From positions 22,554,311 to 22,618,310 of the forward strand of contig JAQNBH010000006.1 in assembly GCA_028752905.1 (NCBI GenBank): DNA of 64,000 bases, written 5' to 3'. Numbering within the stretch: position 1 is the stretch's first letter; each line of letters begins with the position of its first letter. The notes beneath the pieces were generated by a model. The model ran no database searches, was not told where the DNA came from, and was given only the letters and a program-made list of their open reading frames with translations. Shown here one piece after another: positions 34,132 through 44,258 of the stretch. Made by a program: the position numbers and the translations under genes. Source of the DNA: Cladorhizidae sp. MBARI D1340-BT2. Its lineage: Eukaryota; Porifera; Demospongiae; Poecilosclerida; Cladorhizidae.

Positions 34132-34615
34132 GTAGGTGTAACTTACTTTGGAATACTGGATTTATTCAATCTGTTTATTTTTCCATGTGGATAATTTTTA
34201 CACAAATTGATCCATACAACAATAAACGTGCTTTCATTAAATTAATCAACAAGCACGAAGGATTAAGAAGCACGAAGGTTATATTTTTCCTCAGGTTATC
34301 CAAGATAAAGGGAATTAATTTAGAAGTTCTATAATTTCAAGATGAAATATATGCCAAAGGAAATGCAACATGAAATATTGTGTTCATATCCTATTTTTCT
34401 CAGCTCATGTTCAAAGATGTCAGTCAAGAAAGTAGGATTACTCTGACAATTTTTACATATGCTCTACAAAAACATGGGCAAGCATTCTTTTAAAACACAA
34501 TGGGAAAAGTAGGTCCTAAAACTACACCACTCTAGTATGGCACCAAACATTGATTGTATTATCTTAGTATGCACACAGTATAAACGCATTCTAAAATGTC
34601 CCATTTTTTATCCAG

Positions 34616-34783
34616 GATTGCCTACAAATGATGTTCCTACTTTTGGCCTCTCAGGAGATGGTCTTCCAGCCATACTTGTGAGCCAATACTCTATTATATT
34701 GTTTTCTTGCTTATTTTAATGTGTTGCTTTGTTAATCCTACAGGCTCTATCCTTGACTGGTGAGCAAGCCTATGAAATTCCTG
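34616..34783 (+). CDS. Exon-pair module B2 (exon a 34,616-34,677, exon b 34,744-34,783)
   Basis: Exon a (62 nt, acceptor TTTTTTATCCAG) reads GLPTNDVPTFGLSGDGLPAI then L; donor GTGAGC. Exon b (40 nt, acceptor CCTACAG) reads ALSLTGEQAYEIP with trailing G; donor GTTTGT is weak. Frame intact; lengths identical to module A2, its counterpart. Confidence 0.45.
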
Positions 34784-35136
34784 GTTTGTTTGGAATACTG
34801 TTTAGATGAGGTGTTTATGACAAAATTCTCTCGGAACAAATAAAGAAATTTTGTAATCTCATTGTCATAAGAACCCTAATATTGTATAGGATAGCTTGAT
34901 TAGAACATCTGTGAGATTTACATCAATATGAATACATACTGAGAAAAATGTCATATGAAAGATTGTGTCTATTGATAACCTATTTTTCTCAGATCATGTC
35001 ACAAACATTAAATTTGCACTTCAGTTTGCATAGGAACATAGTCAGCACCTTCCACATTACAAGTATCCACTATGCAATTTTCTCTGATGACTGGATGCTT
35101 GTAGCGACCGCCCAGTGCATCATAGTAATGTGACAG

Positions 35137-35276
35137 ATAGCAAAGATATAAGGAAAGTTAGCAATAAAAATCCATTGGTAGACTTTGTTGAACCTGAAGT
35201 CGACTACTTGATAGTTTTAATCAATGAGGGGATCAATAATGCCTTAGCTAAAGTAGAGGCACCAGCTAGACATTGA
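35137..35276 (+). CDS. Terminal exon of the repeat gene, copy B
   Basis: After a GTGACAG acceptor the exon enters in phase 1, matching the phase left by exon b, and reads DSKDIRKVSNKNPLVDFVE, DYLIVLINEGINNALA, KVEAPARH, TGA. The corresponding end in copy A is at 2,623-2,625. This supports a gene made of repeated exon pairs plus one last exon. A 60-bp tandem duplication (ACCAGCAAATCCTCACCTAG...) follows at 35,281-35,400; copy A has one such unit. Confidence 0.45.
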
Positions 35277-36171
35277 AACAACCAGCAAATCCTCACCTAG
35301 GGCTAACTAACCTCTAACTTTATTGCAATGGTAAAACACAACCAGCAAATCCTCACCTAGAGCTAACTAACTTCTATCTTCATTGCAATGGTAACACAGG
35401 GTGTGCATTTTACAATCAACATTCAAATTTCATAATTCAAGCACCCACCTTAGATGTTCAAGGCGAGTGAGTAGTTCGACTCCCTTTATTTCCCTTAGGG
35501 TAGGTATGTATTTTTATAGTCAGGTATTGCACAGGTACTCTCTATATTCAATGGAGGATGATATTAAAAAAATCATGTCTTAGCTCTAACTTATTTAAGC
35601 AGTTTCTTAGCATCCTGATTGTAGTTTCTTCCATCTTTAGTTCAAAAAGGAATTCCAGCTTACCATGATACTTCACTATGGTAGTGCCTGGTGGACATTA
35701 AAAAAAATCCATGAAATTTATTTTAAGTCTATCCATAACAAACTAAAATTGGTAAAGAACATAAACACAATAATTGAATTGTATGTGTGGAGCTAATCTG
35801 AGAGCTGAATCAGCAGCTACATGCTCTAGCCTCCTACTGCTCTACAGCTGTAGCATTTTAGAACTTGTATAATTTTTTCCAACATTCTGATGAAGTTCCG
35901 ATAAATATAGTGTATAAGATGTAGTCAGCTTGTGTTCATTGTGTATTGGTGTAAAGTTAAAACAGCTCTGGGCAGAGAGTGTGTTACAATGGAGGTAGGT
36001 GAAAGTTGGAAGACATTCATCTCCTTTCAAAGTCTTATAATATTGACAGTTTTTCCACTTATTCTTTATAAATGCACTGTACTTTGTTGATTATTGTGCC
36101 ACCAAGGATAAGCTCTGATTTATTGTCCTTACATAGTATGAATACATTCTTGATATATACTCAAACTTTAG

Positions 36172-36320
36172 ATCCTGGATTGCCTATAAGTGGTGGTCCA
36201 AAACTTAGGACATCAGGTCTTCCATCACAACCATCCAGACATGTGAGCCAATAATCTATCGTATTGTTTGCTTGCTTAATTTTACAGTGATTGTTTTAAC
36301 TTTCAAACTCAATCCTTATA
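36172..36320 (+). pseudogene. Exon-pair module B3, exon b truncated
   Basis: Exon a (36,172-36,242, 71 nt, acceptor ACTTTAG, donor GTGAGC) reads DPGLPISGGPKLRTSGLPSQ then PSRH, in frame. Exon b would begin near 36,307 but has CAA instead of CAG at the acceptor and stops after ACTCAATCCTTAT, where sequence from the KRBA2-like gene begins (36,323). Confidence 0.45.
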
Positions 36321-36322
36321 AT

Positions 36323-36690
36323 AAGATGATGCTAAATACCAACATAATATTACCTGTCCTCGAGTCATAAACCCAGAAGAAATGATAGGTTTAAGTGGGG
36401 CACTGTTGGTTTGTGGCTTCTGAAGGTTAATCACACTACATAATTGAACGTACTTCTCCACAACAGATCTTGGTAGACACGCATAGTTCGAAGAAATCTA
36501 GAGGGAGTATGGTGAAGACAGAGAATTGAATTACCTTTGATATCCAAAACAGATCACTATTATAAAATGTCGCTGGTTGTTTACCACATACTAAAACAAC
36601 AGGATTAACCCATGGGTAATTAGATATTCACATTAAAAAGCTGAGAGGTGGATGCTTGCTGTATCTAGTGGATGAAACGGACACACCCAT
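36323..36690 (-). pseudogene. Transplanted exon fragment of the KRBA2-like integrase
   Basis: Matches 28,861-29,243 with a short deletion near 36,345. The exon lies at 36,354-36,497 (144 nt, 48 codons) with CTAG acceptor and GTAAT donor on the minus strand. Unlike the original it is in frame throughout (NYACLPRSVVEKYVQL ... LKPIISSGFMTRGQ) because it lacks a 2-base insertion in the G-run. It is antisense to the surrounding exon array and replaces the rest of module B3. Confidence 0.75.
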
Positions 36691-37558
36691 CCTAGCAGAT
36701 ATAAAAAATTAACGAATTAAAATCTGGATTCATTTAAAAAATATATTTTTAGGTCCATCTATAACAAACTGAAATTGGTAAAGAACTGAAATTGGTAAGG
36801 AACATCAACACTATAATTGACTTGTTTATGTGTGCAATATTTAGCTAAACTGAGCTCAATTGGCACCTACATGTTGCATGCTTGCAACCAGCACCATTCT
36901 ATGCTAGAATTGCTTGACTCATATTCTATTCCTGCTCGGTTGCAATGCATCGACTGCTATAATTGTTTGTGCTCTATTAGAGTTTGATATGCTTTATTTG
37001 AGTTTCAGCTATAGAATTAAAATTTATTAGAGCTGTCAGAAACTGCCCTTGCATGTAGGAGGTGTAAATGCCTCCAGCTCGTGAATGAGTCAAACTAATC
37101 TTCCTCCACATCATTATAAGATGCATCTGGGTGAGTTCCATACATATTCAATTTGCTCAATACATGGAATTATGAACTCCTCCGGAACTTTAAACCTGAA
37201 ATTCTAAAGTAAGCTCACTCTCTAACAATGGATAGTGAAGATGATGGTCATTTCTACTCCAATGATGAGAAACTCAACCAGCATTTGCTTTTAGTATGAG
37301 GAAGAGCAACATGTGGAGATTTTGTCTTTTGGGGGCATAGATTACAGTTAGCTATATGGATCAGTCCCACAACTTTTCCATGTATGTAGACACCTTCCGA
37401 ACACAAGAACATTTATCACAGCCTCAATCATCCATTCAGTTAAAACAAAAGCACATCAAACTCAAATAAAATATGCCATATATTTAGCAAACAAAATTTG
37501 CAGCTGTTCTGCTATGACAAGTACATTCTGTTGTAAACTGTGATTATATAAAATTTAG

Positions 37559-37730
37559 TTCCTGGATTGCCTACAAGTACTATACAAAAAGGAAGGACAT
37601 GAGGAGGAGGGCTTCCACTCAAGACACCCGCACAAGTGACTATTATTGTATGAGGTTGTTTATTATAATAATGATTGTTCTCTTCTTCAGCTATAACCTT
37701 TTTCTGTTGAGTAAACTGATGAATATCCTG
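37559..37730 (+). pseudogene. Exon-pair module B4, with stops
   Basis: Exon a (37,559-37,635) after AAATTTAG starts VPGLPTSTIQKGRT, then an in-frame TGA. Exon b (37,691-37,730, acceptor CTTCTTCAG, donor GTATGTG) starts CTATAA, a stop in the expected frame. Boundaries are conserved but coding is lost. Confidence 0.45.
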
Positions 37731-38207
37731 GTATGTGTAATTACTGTGGAACACTGCTATGGATTTTTGTTTTTACCATATGAATTATGCAAAAGAATTA
37801 TGCAAAATAAATCGATTTTTTTTATCAAAAGGAGCCACTAGCCCTCATTCTAACCCATGCTGCCTACAGTTCTAGCGCTCTAGTATTTTAGAACTTGTAT
37901 AATTTTTTTCAACAATCTGATGATGAAGTGCCGAGAAATATGTACTATAAGATGGTGTCAGATTATGTTCATTGTGTATTAGTGATTTGGTGTAAAGTTT
38001 AATAGCTCTGGACAGATGTTGTATTTCCATATATCTAGGTGAAAAATGGAATGCTATCACCTCCATTTAAGGTCATGTAATTATGACGTTATGTCCACTT
38101 GTTCTTAGTAATGCACTACAATTTACTATAATACAGGTCAGATTTATTATCCCTACATATATAGTATGAATGCATTCTTGATTTATATTTAGATTACTGA
38201 ACTTTAG

Positions 38208-38375
38208 ACCCTCGATTGCCTACAAGTGCTGGTACAAAAATTGAGACATCAGGTCATCCAATTAAAAGATCCACACAGGTGTGCCAATCTTCTATGGTTG
38301 TGTTTGCTAGATTTAATGAATGTTTTATTTTACAGACTCTATCCTTCTCTGATAAACAAGCCAGAGATAATACTG
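38208..38375 (+). CDS. Exon-pair module B5 (exon a 38,208-38,278, exon b 38,336-38,375)
   Basis: Near-identical to module A3. Exon a 71 nt reads DPRLPTSAGTKIETSGHP then IKRSTQ; exon b 40 nt reads TLSFSDKQARDNTG. Acceptors CTTTAG and TTTTACAG; donors GTGTGC and GTATGTG. In frame. Confidence 0.5.
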
Positions 38376-38874
38376 GTATGTGTAAATTTTTATGTGGATA
38401 GTTTTACAAAAATTGGCCCACACAATGAAAGTGTCCACATCAAATTACAAGAAACACAAGGGTTATTTTTAACCTTGTGTTATCAAGATAAAGGGATCCA
38501 CTTTTTAATTAGTAAAGATGCTATGATTAGAAATGTGAAGGCCCAGCTACTAGTTGAAAAGAGGTCTTGAAGTTCTATAATTTAAAAATGAATTATAATA
38601 ATATCAATTGAAATGCAATATGAAATAATGTATCTATTCATATCCTATTTTCATCAGCTTAGTTCAAAGATGTAAGTCAAGAAAGTAGGGTGACTATTAC
38701 AATTTTAACATGTGCTCTAAAAAATATATGGTTTTAAATTATCACAGAAAATGTGAAAAGTGGGTTTTAAAAGTACACCACTCTAGTATGGCACCAAACA
38801 TTGATTGTATTAGGATAGCAGCTACCACTATGCAATATGAATGCATTCTCTGATTAAACATATATTTTATCCAG

Positions 38875-39029
38875 CATTTCCTACAAGTGCTGTTCCAAAA
38901 TTTGACCTATCAGAAGGTCTTCCATCCACACATGTGAGCTAATACTCTTTGCTTGCTTATTTTAATGTGATTTTTTGTTAATACTACAGGTTCAATCCTT
39001 TTCTGATCAGCAAGCATATGAAATTCCTG
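38875..39029 (+). CDS. Exon-pair module B6 (exon a 38,875-38,933, exon b 38,990-39,029)
   Basis: Exon a (59 nt, acceptor TTTTATCCAG, donor GTGAGC) reads AFPTSAVPKFDLSEGLPSTH. Exon b (40 nt, acceptor ACTACAG, donor GTATGTG) reads VQSFSDQQAYEIP with trailing G. In frame and with good splice sites. Copy A kept only exon b of this module (3,850-3,889) and lost its donor. Confidence 0.5.
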
Positions 39030-39379
39030 GTATGTGTTACTTACTTTGGAATACTGTTTGGGTGTTTATGGGATTTTAGGCATTCTTAACAAAACCTCTT
39101 GGAACAAATAAAGAAATTATGTTATGCCTTTGACATAAGAAGCCTAATAATCTATATGTCTAGCTGGTTTAGAACAACTGTTATTTTTTTACATCAATAT
39201 AAAGACATGCAGAGAAATATGTCATGAAAAGTTGTGTATTGATAACCCATTTTTCTCACTAATGTCGTGAAATTAAATTTTATTTTCAGTTAGCTAATGA
39301 TCATAGTCGCCACCATCTACAATGCAAGTACCAACTTTGCAGTTTTCTGTGATGAATTGACTGGGTGGATATAGCAACA

Positions 39380-39734
39380 AATATAACATGTAACAATTAT
39401 GTCAAATAACAATAACAATATGCCAAATAACATTAATAACATGTAACAATATACCAAATAAAAATATAAACAATATGCCAAATAACAGTAATAACATGTA
39501 ACAATATGCCAAATAACAATAATAACATGCAACAATATACGCCAAAATAACAATAATAACATGTAACAATATACCAAATAACAATAATTACATGTAACAA
39601 TATACCTAACAACAATAATAACATGTAACAATATGCCAAATAACAATAATAACATGTAACAATATAACAATTTGCCAAATACCAATAATAACATGTAACA
39701 ATATGCCAAATAACAATAATAACATGTAACAATA
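39380..39734. repeat. 31-bp AT-rich minisatellite, copy B left array
   Basis: Same unit as 4,241-4,613, with a different number and arrangement of variants, so the arrays have changed since duplication. Second small array at 40,511-40,580. Confidence 0.9.
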
Positions 39735-40032
39735 GTGACACGGCATAGGGACTTTATAGAAAAAAGTAAAACGCGAGAAAATTGAACTTTTAGTTGGGAC
39801 GGTTAATTTTTAATGGCATGACATAATAATCGCTATTTTTATACCTTAAATTGAATTCTTACGTCATCATAGCGGCATGCACTAAAAAGAGTATGGAAAA
39901 ATCTAAAAGTTGGTCATGTTTCGAGTTGATTGAGTACGTATTGTGGAAGTTACAGCAAGTTAAACTGAAGGTAGTCTTTTTCTATTTTAGCTGGTCTTTC
40001 CAGAGAAGCGTGTGGAATAAACTTTAGCTACA

Positions 40033-40173
40033 ATGGCAGAGGAGACTCCTACCTCTCCATCTAATTTCACTCTAGATAACATCTCTCCAGTCACTGAGCT
40101 AGATGGCAGTCATGAGGACAATAATGAGAAGGAAACAGTGGACGAGTTCTTCTCCACAGGTTGTGGCTGTTAG
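40033..40173 (+). pseudogene. N-terminal acidic ORF fragment, copy B
   Basis: Identical in reading to 4,914-5,054, including the TAG after FFSTGCGC. See that entry for interpretation. Confidence 0.3.
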
Positions 40174-40510
40174 CTTGGTCCTGGCTGCTCAAGTCTTCTC
40201 TGTGGGGAGTTAGCAGTGAGGAGTTAGCAGTGACTACAAGAAATGTGTTTAGTTGCCATCTCTTTTTCTGTTTTCACTACTCACCTAGAGCCTTCAAAAC
40301 CAGTGAAATCTGGATTATTACATCATTGTTTATTATTAACACCATTAATAAATTTTATATCTTAAGAATGGTAATGTATTGACCTATAATATTTTGATAA
40401 AACATTCTTCATTATCTAAGGAATATATTAAAAAAAGTAAAAATAAATTGAAAAAAAAATCAAAGTCCCTTGAGCATCCTATGCCATGTCACATATTTTA
40501 TTATAATTAT

Positions 40511-40580
40511 ACCAAATAACAATAATAACGTAACAATATGCCAAATAGCAATAATAATATGTAACAATATACCAAATAAC
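40511..40580. repeat. 31-bp minisatellite, copy B right array
   Basis: Counterpart of 5,391-5,460. Confidence 0.85.
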
Positions 40581-40682
40581 ACTGTAGGTCTCACAGGAGA
40601 TGTGGTATTCACATAAGAGCTCAGTTCTTACTTTTGGGTAGTCTTTCTGCTGATCTGCAGGCATGGAGGCGACAGCAGTAAG

Positions 40683-41807
40683 CATGGGTGGATACAGGAG
40701 GGGGCCCAGGGGGCCCAGGCCCCCCCTAAAATATGTAGTAAATTATTTATCCCATTATTATGATCAAAGCTAGTGTCTGTCACTATAGCTTACTACAAGT
40801 TAGTGGTTGATCATACTGATAGTGATTGTAATAATCAATTAACAAACTCGGTCTATGTATTGATGAGTTGACAGCTGCAGCAGCGTGTGTGATATTGACA
40901 GCTGGCCTGCCATTCAGTTTCTGACCCTTGACTTTCTGAGTGCAAGATGAAAAGAACACTTATTACTGATTTCTTTGTTGTGCCACTGGAGAGGTTGCTG
41001 AGAAAAGATGGAGACCTGATGATGACCCTTTAGCAAATCACAACCCTGGCTCAGTTGGAGGTACATGTAATGCAGTTCTCACTGTTAGGACAGAGCCTGA
41101 GGGTCCTATTGATATCAGTGACTACCTGGAATGTGCTAGCCTACCAGAAAAAACTAAACTCTTGCTACTCAAAGAGAGATGTCCTGACAAAACTTTCAAA
41201 TTTCCAGATAAAGTTTATAAGGACAAAAACAGTTCTATGGGTATTAAGAAGCGGTATTGCCAGCATGAATGGTTTAAAATCTACCCATTTATTTCTTACT
41301 CCACTAGGGAGGATGGAATTTACTGCCTATCATGTGTGCTTTTTCCTGTCAAACCTGTACATGGGCAAAGAGGATCATTGTTGATAACCAAAGCTTACCA
41401 AAATTGTTAATTTCCTGCAATCAACACATATATTACTTGGAAATTAACACCTGAAAAGTATTAGCTGGTGTCTCTAATAGGACCTGATGATGCCCAGGAA
41501 TCTCCACAAAACCAGGCCTAAGACATGCCCAAGGTCAAGAGGTTTTTAAAAATGTGGGTCATGCCATGGAAGCACCCCCAGGAGCAGATTCTATTGGCTA
41601 TAATTATAGATAGTATATCAACTCTTGCACAGAAATGTACGGGTTAGTATCAGTGCCCACATAGCAGGCCTGATATTGCTAGTTATATTAATATGCTAAC
41701 TTTTACATTTACATGGGTGTGCCTCCCACACCCTCCCTGATGCAAGATCCTCCAAATTTCCAATATTAATGGGCCCCCCCAATTCAACATTCCTGGATCC
41801 GCCCCTG
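40683..41807 (+). mobile_element. hAT-type element with a 5-bp target duplication
   Basis: Termini CATGGGTGGATACAGG (left) and CCTGGATCCGCCCCTG (right) are inverted repeats matching at 13 of 16 positions; CAGGGGCGGATCCAGG-type ends are typical of hAT elements in animals. GTAAG flanks both sides (40,678-40,682 and 41,808-41,812). Copy A shows the uninterrupted site with a single GTAAG at 5,558-5,562. Canonical hAT duplications are 8 bp, so the 5-bp one is unusual. Internally deleted: only an N-terminal coding part remains. Confidence 0.85.
40947..41410 (+). pseudogene. TTF-type zinc-finger N terminus of a ZMYM1-like hAT transposase
   Basis: Starts MKRTLITDFFVVPLERLL (nuclear-entry type N terminus of this family), breaks frame, then from about 41,090 reads TEPEGPIDISDYLECASLP, FKFPDKVYKDKNSSMGI, HEWFKIYPFISYS, DGIYCLSCVLFPVKP and SLLITKAYQNC, ending in TAA. 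The W...P.I.YS...DG.YC..C.LF pattern is the TTF-type zinc finger found in front of hAT transposases such as ZMYM1-like proteins. No catalytic domain follows. Confidence 0.7.
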
Positions 41808-42444
41808 GTAAGACCTGCACCGGAGAGGGAGCTGCGTAAGATGATGGCCCACTGATTACGTGAGCCTCAGCCATAGCCTCAAATGCCTCCAGGTAGGCCC
41901 CCATACCATCCGTTCCTTCAGTAAACTTAGGGATGGATAGCTTTGGCATCGGAGGGGGTCGAGGTGCAGTAGGGAGAGGTTTGGACAACTCAGCCAACAT
42001 CTGCAGGAACCTCTGCTGCTCTCTCTCCTCCTGCCTAGCCTGGGCCTCCTCCCGCCTCTGGGCTTCTCGAGTCTCTCTCTCTTCCTGTTTAGCCTGGGCC
42101 TCCTCCCATTTCTGTGCCTCTTGATCTCACCGAATCTGGTCAATTTGGACCACTGCTGGAATAATCTGTCCATGGGATCGATAGGAAAGTTGGCCTCTGT
42201 GGTGCCCCCATGACCTCGATGGGATTCTTGGAGCATCCTTCTCTCCTTCTACTCTGGCATGTCAAGTCAGGGCGATTGAGAAGAGAGGGAAAAAATTAAA
42301 TCAATACAAACTACAAAACCTCTTCCTGGCTACTGAAGGGTCGGTTTTCAACTCACAAGGCCATGCCCTGGGTGGTCTCCAGCTAGCTAAGCAACTCCTC
42401 TTCGCTAGCTAATGGCTGGTCCAGGATCTCTTTTTTACAAGAGA

Positions 42445-42836
42445 TCCCACTGCTGCCGCCACTGTCGGGGAAATTTCACCCTTATCTAAAACCTTTCTTC
42501 CTCAATAAGAAAATGGTACTGCTGTAGCCCGAGCGGTTAGCTACCTCTGGGTGAATACCCCGCGATGCCTAGGTACTCCAGGCATTGGCTACTCCATCAA
42601 TCACCCTACCTAGACCACTGATCTCCATGACCCAAGTCTCAGTCCGCTCTACTTAGGACCTTACTCCAATGTCACCCCTCAGGTTGACTCTCTCTATCTC
42701 TTTGTCCCTGTCAGGGTAGTAAGCATACACCATGCAACTATCAGACAAAACTCCAGTGTCCCACTCTGGTGCCTTACAATACAGGTATTTCTTAACAGTC
42801 ACCTGATATGCATATTGCTCTAGAACAGTTATCACA
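42445..42836 (-). repeat. PBS-like motif and inferred LTR, copy B
   Basis: Counterpart of 6,196-6,587: PBS-like site 42,445-42,461 and LTR 42,463-42,836 (374 bp, TGTCGGGG ... TTATCACA). Same uncertainty for the outer LTR edge. Confidence 0.45.
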
Positions 42837-42910
42837 ATGCCTTCTTGGGATTGTGGTGGTGTAGTGATCCATTAGCTGTTGGTTGTGGTTTCTGTGGTTA
42901 TGGTGGGTTA

Positions 42911-43296
42911 TTGTTTGAAAAGTCAGGGAGTGGTCCTGTTGATTTCCCTGAGAGTAGCAATACAGTATACAGGATCCCATCCAAAGACCCATCCATAGAT
43001 GAGGCAGTTGAAGTAATTTTTGTAATGTTGACGAAAGATGAGAGCTTGAGGGAGAGGACTACACTAGGGGCTGACAGGATTTCTGAAATGTTGAAATTGT
43101 GCCTGAAATCCACCTACTTCAGCTTTCAAGAAAAATACTACGAGCAACAAGAGGGTGTAGCAATGAGCTCTCCAGTATCTGCAGTATAGACAACCTTTAT
43201 GTGGAATTCTTTGAGGAATTGGCGCTCACAACTGCCCCACTAAAGCCAAGAGATACGTGGATGATACCTTCTGCATTTTGAAGAAGGGAGTGAGCA
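42911..43296 (+). pseudogene. Penelope-like reverse transcriptase fragment, copy B
   Basis: Counterpart of 6,662-7,046. Here STYFSFQEKYYEQQEGVAMS is in one frame, but three bases are missing in GCAGTAGTAGAC so that SPVSAV is followed by TAG; then YVEFFEELAL and, after a shift, RYVDDTFCILKKG. A and B therefore carry different private lesions on top of shared ones. Confidence 0.7.
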
Positions 43297-43301
43297 GGAA
43301 C

Positions 43302-44258
43302 GTCCCAATTGGAGCAAAATAGAGCTTCTTTCGGATAAAAAGGCGAGATTTGTCACAAAAAGACATTTTCTGTCGTTTAAAGAGTAGAAACAGTTCCATA
43401 ATGTTGAAAAGGAATCTAATGTGCCTATTTTGACAAGATTGAATGATTACAGAGTTTTTCCTCAAAACGCTCATAAAAGTCCCAAATGGAGTTAAATAGA
43501 GCTTCTTTCGGTTAAAAAGTGGGGATTTCTCACCAAAAGAAATTTTCTGATGTTTAAAGAGTAGAAACAGTTCGATAATGTTGAAATGGAAGCTAATGTG
43601 CCCATTTTGACAAGAATGAGCGATTTCAGACAGTTTTTCCTCAAAATGCTTAATTTTTTTCCCCAAATGGAGTAAAATACAGTTAAAAATTCGAGATTTC
43701 TCACTAAAAGACGTTTTCTTACATTTAAAGAGTAGAAATAGTTCCATCATGTTGAAAAGGAAGCTAATTTGCCATTTTTACAAAATTGGGCTATTTCAGG
43801 CAGTTTTTCCTCTAAAATGTCCCAATTGGAGCAAAATAAAAACTGAATATTTCTCACCAAAAGACATTTACTGTCGTTTAAAGAGTAGTAACAGTTCCAT
43901 AAATGTTGAAAAGTACCCATTTTTACAAGAATGACCGATTTCAGACAGTTTTTCCTCAAAACGCCCAAAAAAGTCCCAATTGGAGCAAAATATAGCGTTA
44001 AAAATGGAAGATTTCTCACTAAAAGAAATTTACTATCGTTTAATGAGCAACTGTTCCAATGTTGAAAAGGAAGCTCATGTGACCATTTTGACAAGAATGA
44101 CCGATTTCAGACAGTTTTTCCTCAAAACGCTCAAAAACGTCCTAATTTAAGTAAAATAGAGCTTCTTTCGGTTAAAAAGGGGAGATTTGTCACCAAAAGA
44201 AATTTTCTGATGTTTAAAGATTAGAAACAGTTCTATAATGTTGAAATGGAAGCTAATT
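43302..44258. repeat. ~154-181 bp satellite array, copy B
   Basis: Counterpart of 7,055-8,010 with the same six units and a few point changes; unit number has not changed since duplication. The following 44,259-47,056 is the near-identical counterpart of 8,011-10,808 and holds no gene I can support. Confidence 0.9.

Larger units (their letters stand above)
40583..42260 (-). pseudogene. gag: Gag fragment of a Gmr1-like element, copy B, split by a hAT insertion
   Basis: Counterpart of 5,463-6,011. The part 41,813-42,260 carries the N terminus and coiled coil; the start region now reads MPE followed by TAG, and a base is missing near 42,150 relative to copy A. The C-terminal part continues at 40,583-40,682 after the 1,125-bp insertion. 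Clearly non-functional. Confidence 0.75.
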
